Shown in pieces: positions 59,222-64,000 of a stretch of DNA of 64,000 nt (within the stretch, counting starts at the first letter, position 1; every line of letters starts with the position of its first letter). The translations under genes were made by a program, and so were the position numbers. Below the pieces are notes generated by a model. That model searched no databases, was not told the origin of the DNA, and saw only the letters and a list, made by a program, of their open reading frames with translations. Location of the stretch: assembly GCF_006175985.1 (NCBI RefSeq), contig NZ_SRSH01000022.1:1-64000 (forward strand), written 5' to 3'. This stretch comes from Methylotetracoccus oryzae. GTDB lineage: Bacteria > Pseudomonadota > Gammaproteobacteria > Methylococcales > Methylococcaceae.

Positions 59222-60787
59222 TCAGCGGCGCCCGGCCAGGTACAGGCCCCACGCAAGTGCCCCGGCCAGCGTAGCCCAGAGCAGCGAAGGAACTAGGTAG
59301 AAGTGCGCTTGGTAAAAAGTGGCTTCCGGATCGCGCCGATACGGTATCGAATACACGCCGGCCCAGCGCTCGTGCACCGGTGACAGGGCCAGCACGTTCC
59401 CTGAGGCCAAGGCGGCGGTTGAGATTCCAGTATTCGTCGAGCGCAGGACCGGACGGCGAAACTCGACGCTGCGCGCGAGCGTCATGTAGAGGTGCTGGTA
59501 GGGTTCCTGCCAGCTTCCGTACCACGAGTCGTTCGTTGCGTTGACGATAAACTGCGCGCCCAGATCGGCCAGTGCCCGCGTGAAGCTTGGAAAAAGGCTT
59601 TCGTAGCAGATCTGCGGACCGATCCGATAGCCGTCCAGTTTCAACAATGTCGTCGGGCCCGGGCCCCGTGCGAACTCGCCGATCGGTGGCAGCCAGTCGC
59701 GCAGACCGGGAAACAGGTTCTCGCCCGGTATGTACTCGCCGAAGGCAAGCAGCACCGATTTGGCGTAGTGCGGCGGTACCAGTCGACCGTTGCGATCCAG
59801 CGTGAACAGGGCATTGGTGAGACGCCGCGAGGTCCGGTCGACACCGTAAGCCCCCGTGATCAGCGGCAGTTCGAGCCGACGCAACTCCTCGGCGAGTTCC
59901 AGCTGGTATTCGCTCGGTTTGATGTCCGCGCCCAGAAAGGCCGGGAAGGCGGTTTCCGGCCAGATCGCGAAATCGATCGGCCTCGCCTGGGCCTTGACGG
60001 CCTGGTCGGTCAACTCGAGATAGCGGCGAAGGATCGAGCCCTGATAGGCGTTGCCCAGTTCGGCGGCCATCTTCTCGGCGTTGCCGATATTGCCTTGTAC
60101 CAAGAGGACGGACACGCTGGCATCGGGCGGCGGGAGCCGGCGAGCAAGGGTGAGCCCGCCGAGGTTGAGCAGTACGAAGGCCGCGGCGACCGCGCCCAGG
60201 AAAATACCACCGCGCCTGTTGCGCCGGTTCCGCCAGGCATAAAGCAGCGGCCAGTTGCACAGTAGCGTCGCCGCGCTGAGGCCGCTGAAGCCGACGAACT
60301 CTGCCCAATGGAATAGTGGGACCCCTGCCGCGTACCAGGAATAACCGAAATTCCAGTCGAACAAGGTCGGCGAGTAGGCTTCAGAAAGGGTCGTAATCAA
60401 GGCCAGCATGCCGATCGACAGCGGTTCGGGCCAGCCGAATGCCTGCCGACCCAGGAACCAGGCCGCTCCTGCCAACGGCACGAACAGGTGGGCCAGCAGC
60501 GCAAACGCGATCATGCCGATTCCGGCCACCAGCCAGTTCAGGTGAGCGAACTCATGCAGCAGATAGGTGACCCAGTTGAAACCGATCAGTGTGAAAACGG
60601 AAGCGGTCAACACGCCGCCCAGCACCACGCGCCGAAGGGACACTTGCCGTTGCCAGAACAGCCACAGAGGTACGAAACAGAACAATGAGGCCCATGGGGG
60701 GAACGGAATGTAGCTGGTGCCGATCATCACGCCGGACAGCAACGGGAGCAGCCAGTCCTTGCGGCAGGGCACGGGGGGTATTCTCAT
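59222..60787 (-). CDS. lnt: Apolipoprotein N-acyltransferase
   Basis: A 521-residue inner-membrane enzyme that adds the third acyl chain to lipoproteins. The first 195 residues form about six spans. The periplasmic nitrilase-like domain has the catalytic triad: Glu in WPETAFP, Lys in YAKSVLLAFGEYIP and Cys in QICYESLFP. NATNDSWYG and the final span (LLWATLAGALAWGLYLAGRR) match the family. ATG 60787 (MRIPPVP) is chosen over TTG 60793. The many lipoproteins in this window would be substrates. Confidence 0.95.
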   Translation of the reverse strand: MRIPPVPCRKDWLLPLLSGVMIGTSYIPFPPWASLFCFVPLWLFWQRQVSLRRVVLGGVLTASVFTLIGFNWVTYLLHEFAHLNWLVAGIGMIAFALLAHLFVPLAGAAWFLGRQAFGWPEPLSIGMLALITTLSEAYSPTLFDWNFGYSWYAAGVPLFHWAEFVGFSGLSAATLLCNWPLLYAWRNRRNRRGGIFLGAVAAAFVLLNLGGLTLARRLPPPDASVSVLLVQGNIGNAEKMAAELGNAYQGSILRRYLELTDQAVKAQARPIDFAIWPETAFPAFLGADIKPSEYQLELAEELRRLELPLITGAYGVDRTSRRLTNALFTLDRNGRLVPPHYAKSVLLAFGEYIPGENLFPGLRDWLPPIGEFARGPGPTTLLKLDGYRIGPQICYESLFPSFTRALADLGAQFIVNATNDSWYGSWQEPYQHLYMTLARSVEFRRPVLRSTNTGISTAALASGNVLALSPVHERWAGVYSIPYRRDPEATFYQAHFYLVPSLLWATLAGALAWGLYLAGRR

Positions 60788-61021
60788 CGACAACTCGATT
60801 GTACGGACGAAGCGAAAGGGGGCGGACGCGGACGCGCGGCTCGGTGCTCGGGATAATCGTCCGGGCCGCGTCTTGAGGCAGGTGGGTTATCCGTAGCGCG
60901 GGCCGCGGGGTATCGCCGGCGCATATGCTACGCGGAGGTGTGTGTCAGGTCTATTTCGGCCGCGGCGTGGACGAAGTCGCGGCGAGTGAGAGTCGGGCCG
61001 TTGCCGTGCCCGGGGGGCGTA

Positions 61022-61050
61022 AAGGGCCGGTCGCGGCTGGACCGACCCTT
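61022..61050 (-). terminator. Possible terminator of the copper cluster
   Basis: A stem of AAGGG + GGTC pairing with GACC + CCCTT, with a two-base internal mismatch and a 7-base loop, lies about 23 bases after the stop of the last gene of the minus-strand CopC cluster. Only a short pyrimidine run (CCCTTT) is present, so the call is weak. Confidence 0.3.
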
Positions 61051-61072
61051 AAGGAATGAAGGGCGATTCGCT

Positions 61073-61795
61073 TCAGGCTGCCGGCAGTTTCCGCGCGGAA
61101 GCCGGGGCTTGGGCTTCCGTCCGCTTCGGTACGGGGGCGGTCAGGGTTCGGAAGCCGATGATACCCATGATGCCGAAGAAAATGGCCACCGCGGTCCAGG
61201 TCAGTTTGCCCAGCCATGAACCGGTCTGTGCTGGTGCCGGCAGACCAACGCTGAATGGTATGCGCACGCGGTCATCCTCGGAGAACGGATCCTCGCCGAC
61301 GCTGACAATCAGCGCATAATGCCCGGGTTGCGCGATGTCGACGTGCGTTTCGGCCGTACCGTTCTTGTAAACCTGTCGGGGTGTCTCGACCAGCGTGCGG
61401 ACTTCCTTGGGTGGCGCGCCGTCCGCGGAGTAGCTTTCCTCGACGACGCGCAGCGCGACCGGCAGTTTGCGCACATCGCGGTCCAACAGATCCACGGTCA
61501 GGAACGTTTCTCCGACGGAAGGAACTTCCTGGCAGTACTTGGCGAATTCTGTGGCCTCGTTGCGTTGGCGACCCTTCTGCAAGGCGGTGAAGTGCATTGC
61601 ATAAAAGTCGTTGGCAATGAGGCAGGTCATTGAGGCGCCCTGGTACATCTGCCGTCCATTGTCGATGCTTCGCGTCGGTCCGTTCGCGGCTTCTGCCGCG
61701 CTGGCAACGCCGAAGGCCAGGATTGCTCCACCGACGCAGCGGCGGAACACGCTCGAGGCCGGATGGGAGGCTTCAGGGTTTCTGTGGTGGCGCAT
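61073..61795 (-). CDS. Exported membrane-anchored protein coupled to CopC
   Basis: A 240-residue protein with an N-terminal signal or anchor (residues 20-36), a soluble domain of about 150 residues and one C-terminal span (LGKLTWTAVAIFFGIMGIIGF). The soluble part contains two Cys (SMTCLIANDFYAMHF, AKYCQEV) and a late beta-sandwich-like region (HYALIVSVGEDPFSEDDRVRIPFSVG). I do not recognise the family. It overlaps the copC stop by 23 bases, so it is translated with copC and is likely to have a related role in periplasmic copper handling. Confidence 0.7.
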   Translation of the reverse strand: MRHHRNPEASHPASSVFRRCVGGAILAFGVASAAEAANGPTRSIDNGRQMYQGASMTCLIANDFYAMHFTALQKGRQRNEATEFAKYCQEVPSVGETFLTVDLLDRDVRKLPVALRVVEESYSADGAPPKEVRTLVETPRQVYKNGTAETHVDIAQPGHYALIVSVGEDPFSEDDRVRIPFSVGLPAPAQTGSWLGKLTWTAVAIFFGIMGIIGFRTLTAPVPKRTEAQAPASARKLPAA

Positions 61796-62318
61796 GGTCG
61801 GATTCTCCTTTTGGATCCCGCATCTGAAAGAAGTACTTGCCGCTGACCACGTGGCCGTCGGCGGACAGTACCCGGTAGCGGACCATGTAGCGGCCCGGAT
61901 TCAGCTTGTCGATCGATGCCCGCAAATGGGAGCGATCGGTGAAATCGAGTTTGGCGTCGTGCCGATCCACGCGATGGCCGGAGGCGTCGACGACCGCCAG
62001 CGCGAGATACTCCTGCCCGACACCCTCGTTGAAGATCAACAGTACTTCTTCGGGGCTGTCCGAAATCGTCGCTTCCTTGTCCGGAGCTGCTTTCACAAGG
62101 ATTGCATGCGCCAGGTGTATCGGGGGGCGGGAGGTTCCGGCGCTCAGATTGAATGGATCGGCACCCGAGGTGCCGCCGCCCCATATGCTTCCCGTTACGT
62201 CAAGATGCGTGGCCAGTGATGTGGCCAGTGTCAGTGGGGCGTGTATCGCGGCCGACCCCGTTGCGGGCAGGGTGCCGAGACAGAGCGATACGAGCAGTAG
62301 GCAAACGGGCGTCTTCAT
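61773..62318 (-). CDS. copC: CopC-domain copper-binding protein
   Basis: A 181-residue periplasmic protein. The signal peptide ends near residue 24. After a spacer the CopC beta-barrel begins HAILVKAAPDKEATISDSPEEV and ends GRYMVRYRVLSADGHVVSGKYFF (patterns HA.L....P..........V and V.S.DGH...G...F). The conserved His residues of the Cu(II) site are present at both ends. A His-containing tail follows. It carries copper in the periplasm, usually with CopD, which is not adjacent; the membrane partner may be the product of the overlapping downstream gene. Confidence 0.82.
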   Translation of the reverse strand: MKTPVCLLLVSLCLGTLPATGSAAIHAPLTLATSLATHLDVTGSIWGGGTSGADPFNLSAGTSRPPIHLAHAILVKAAPDKEATISDSPEEVLLIFNEGVGQEYLALAVVDASGHRVDRHDAKLDFTDRSHLRASIDKLNPGRYMVRYRVLSADGHVVSGKYFFQMRDPKGESDHAPPQKP

Positions 62319-62334
62319 CGATCGAGCGGTGGGT

Positions 62335-63552
62335 TCAGTTCAGATGCGCGGTGGCGAGAATGTCACGTCCGGCTGAGTCCTTCTCGGTCCAGAAGGCCTG
62401 GAAGCCGTCGGCGGTCGCCAGGACTCGGGGCTGGCCGGATGTCTCTGCAGTCTGTGTCAGCAGCCTGGGTTGGGACCAGGTCCTGCCGGCGTCGCCGGAG
62501 CGGATGAAGGACACCGCTGCGGCGTGCGCGGCAACGTCGGCGAAGACGGCTGCCAGTTCGTCCCTCGTTGCGGCGAGGTCGGCGCGGCGACTGCGGCCGG
62601 TTCCGATCGCTCGCGGCGATGACCAACTGCTGCCTAGGTCCGCTGAGCTTAGAAAGTAGAGACCGGCCGCGTCGGTCTTGCCGGTCCAGACGATGCTGTG
62701 CAGCGTCGTTCGGTCGCCTTGCGAGGCGATCGCCAGGGCGCCGCCGCAATGCGGGCAACCGGAAAACTGCCAGCCGAAGTCACCAACGGCGGGCATGGGT
62801 TGCCAGCTTATGCCGTTGTCCCCACTGCGGCTCAGCCGCATGTCGTGAGGCTCCTGATCCCGGTAGAGGACAACGATGCCATCTCCGGGCAAGGCGGCGA
62901 CGCGGTTCCAGCAGCACGTGCAGGCCGTTGCGTCGAGCGTCGTTTCCGTGTGCCAGGTCTCGCCCTGGTCCAAGGAGCGTGCATATCGCAGTCCCTGGGA
63001 GTTCCCGTTCTCATCCCGATCGTCCAGCCACACCAGATGAAACAGCCCGTCGTCGTCGGCGGTCAGGTCCATGTAGGACTGGTTGTTGGTGAGGTCGCCG
63101 GTCGCCGGGTTGGCTCCCCGACTCCAGCTTGTGCCGCCGTCCCGGGAGAACGCAACGATCATCGGGCCGGTTCCGGGCACGGCCCCCGCGCCCTGCCATA
63201 CCGCGACGAGATTGGGACCATCCGCGGCGATTTGCACCTCGTTGCCGTGCCCGGCAATCGGTGCCGGGTCTCCGCGCTGGCCCAGAGGGACCGGCGTGCT
63301 CCAGGTGGCGCCATGGTCGTCGGACCATGTGTAGATGACGGTCGGAGTGGTGTGTTGTGGCATCGTTGCCGACAGCAACGCGTGCAAACGATCGCCATCA
63401 GCGGTCACGTCCATGCTGGCGATGTCGTCGATGCCGCCAATGCTGGGTCGTCGCACTTCGCCAAGGTGTTCGTTGTCACCCATCTGGCAAGCCACCGCGG
63501 CGACGAGAGCGCCGCACAATACGATGCCCCGGTGGGCTGCGTTGGTGATCAT
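62335..63552 (-). CDS. BNR/sialidase-fold lipoprotein with Cys motifs
   Basis: A 405-residue lipoprotein (lipobox VAAVAC, Cys23). Asp-box/BNR repeats are clear: SDDHGATWS, SRDGGTSWS, SLDQGETWH, SGDNGISWQ, SADLGSSWS and SGDAGRTWS give six blades of a propeller. Two unusual cysteine groups, ATACTCCWN and GCPHCGG, lie in adjacent loops and could bind metal. It precedes copC by 16 bases. Sialidase activity is not implied; the catalytic Arg triad is not evident. ATG 63552 is preferred over 63585. Confidence 0.82.
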   Translation of the reverse strand: MITNAAHRGIVLCGALVAAVACQMGDNEHLGEVRRPSIGGIDDIASMDVTADGDRLHALLSATMPQHTTPTVIYTWSDDHGATWSTPVPLGQRGDPAPIAGHGNEVQIAADGPNLVAVWQGAGAVPGTGPMIVAFSRDGGTSWSRGANPATGDLTNNQSYMDLTADDDGLFHLVWLDDRDENGNSQGLRYARSLDQGETWHTETTLDATACTCCWNRVAALPGDGIVVLYRDQEPHDMRLSRSGDNGISWQPMPAVGDFGWQFSGCPHCGGALAIASQGDRTTLHSIVWTGKTDAAGLYFLSSADLGSSWSSPRAIGTGRSRRADLAATRDELAAVFADVAAHAAAVSFIRSGDAGRTWSQPRLLTQTAETSGQPRVLATADGFQAFWTEKDSAGRDILATAHLN

Positions 63553-63623
63553 GCGCCGTGGCCGGATGCGAGAGGTGCGGCCCATGCCGATGCTGCCGTG
63601 TGCATGCTGTCGGCCGACCGCTG

Positions 63624-63977
63624 TCAGTAAAGAACCGCGTGCGGGAAGAGAGTGAAATAAGCCAACAGGCCATAGCAGGCGACGGCGAGCCCGCCATGTG
63701 CCAGGAGGATCGCGCGGGAGACCTTCTTGCCTCGCTTGCTGCCGATGCCCATTACGACGCCGAGGAGGATGATGACGACCGCGAGTCCGATGTTTGCGTA
63801 AAGGCGGGTATCGCCCGCAAGGGCAGCGGCGATGACCAGCCCGGAGCCAACCAGGGCCGCGCCAGCGTGAAGCGGGGGGTACATCGGATCGATCGCGTAC
63901 CCGCGCCAGGCATCGCGGACCATGACGAGACCCATCAATGCGACGAGAGTGAAGGTAGCCAGGGCACCCATCAACAT
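63624..63977 (-). CDS. Small four-span membrane protein
   Basis: A 117-residue protein that is almost wholly hydrophobic: spans near residues 5-20, 37-53, 60-78 and 88-108, with a basic loop GSKRGKKVSRA between the last two. It begins 72 bases upstream of the propeller lipoprotein on the same strand and is probably the first gene of the copper-type cluster. An ideal GGAGGAA ribosome site precedes the ATG. Family not recognised. Confidence 0.75.
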   Translation of the reverse strand: MLMGALATFTLVALMGLVMVRDAWRGYAIDPMYPPLHAGAALVGSGLVIAAALAGDTRLYANIGLAVVIILLGVVMGIGSKRGKKVSRAILLAHGGLAVACYGLLAYFTLFPHAVLY

Positions 63978-64000
63978 AGGCAGTTCCTCCGGGGATTCGA

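Noticed and set aside
62335-63552. A true sialidase
   Set aside because: Asp-boxes are present but the catalytic Arg triad and nucleophile Tyr are not evident, and the gene sits in a copper-type cluster.

Overview
The window is about 62-63% GC and reads as a chromosomal segment of a gammaproteobacterium. The evidence is the housekeeping order on the minus strand: rpoZ-spoT-ridA-recG, and hslV-hslU-DUF971-ubiE-ubiJ-ubiB. Both are arrangements known from Gammaproteobacteria, and envelope lipoproteins with clear lipoboxes are common. An accessory block of the methanol-dehydrogenase type (moxR-mxaS-mxaA-mxaC-mxaK-mxaL) suggests a methylotroph or a relative of one. No dehydrogenase gene (mxaF/xoxF) lies in the window, so that remains inference. 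No rRNA, tRNA, CRISPR array or intact insertion sequence was seen.

Layout. 0.1-1.7 kb: a secreted FG-GAP/VCBS repeat protein. 1.9-2.85 kb: decayed pieces of a type I restriction-modification island (HsdR tail, MNT nucleotidyltransferase, HsdS tail, N-terminus of a PrrC/RloC-like ATPase). 2.9-9.3 kb: an SbmA/BacA-like exporter, then a three-gene iron-type ABC importer (ATPase, anchored binding protein, fused permease). 9.6-19.9 kb: mostly envelope proteins (DUF3313 lipoprotein, YbaY-META protein, chagasin-type inhibitor, MscL, a lipoprotein pair, a secreted HAD phosphatase, a cupredoxin-cytochrome c fusion). 20-27 kb: a radical SAM protein with a large insertion, a lipoprotein hydrolase, a prokaryotic Cys-loop-like channel, and a secreted trypsin-like protease.

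27.1-33.7 kb: the mxa-like operon, almost wholly coupled by 4-13 base overlaps and ending in trmB. A repeated intergenic element sits between moxR and the DUF58 gene and now supplies the latter's only start codons. 33.9-38.6 kb: a phosphopantetheinyl transferase, a ChaA-like antiporter, a TPR protein, a lower-GC stretch of about 1.1 kb with a probable pseudogene, and an NlpE-like protein. 38.9-46.9 kb: recG, ridA, spoT, rpoZ, pgk and two divergent thiol-redox genes. 46.9-52.3 kb: ubiquinone biosynthesis genes and the HslVU protease. 52.6-56.9 kb: a P2-type cation ATPase with an extra N-terminal domain, coupled to a strongly divergent S-adenosylmethionine synthetase homologue. 57-64 kb: small envelope proteins, lnt, and a CopC-centred copper-type cluster.

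The points most worth a second look are the MetK homologue that has lost several ligand residues beside the P-type ATPase, the repeat element that now begins the mxaS gene, the radical SAM insertion, and the cupredoxin-cytochrome fusion. The window gives no clear evidence of a wholly new multi-gene system.
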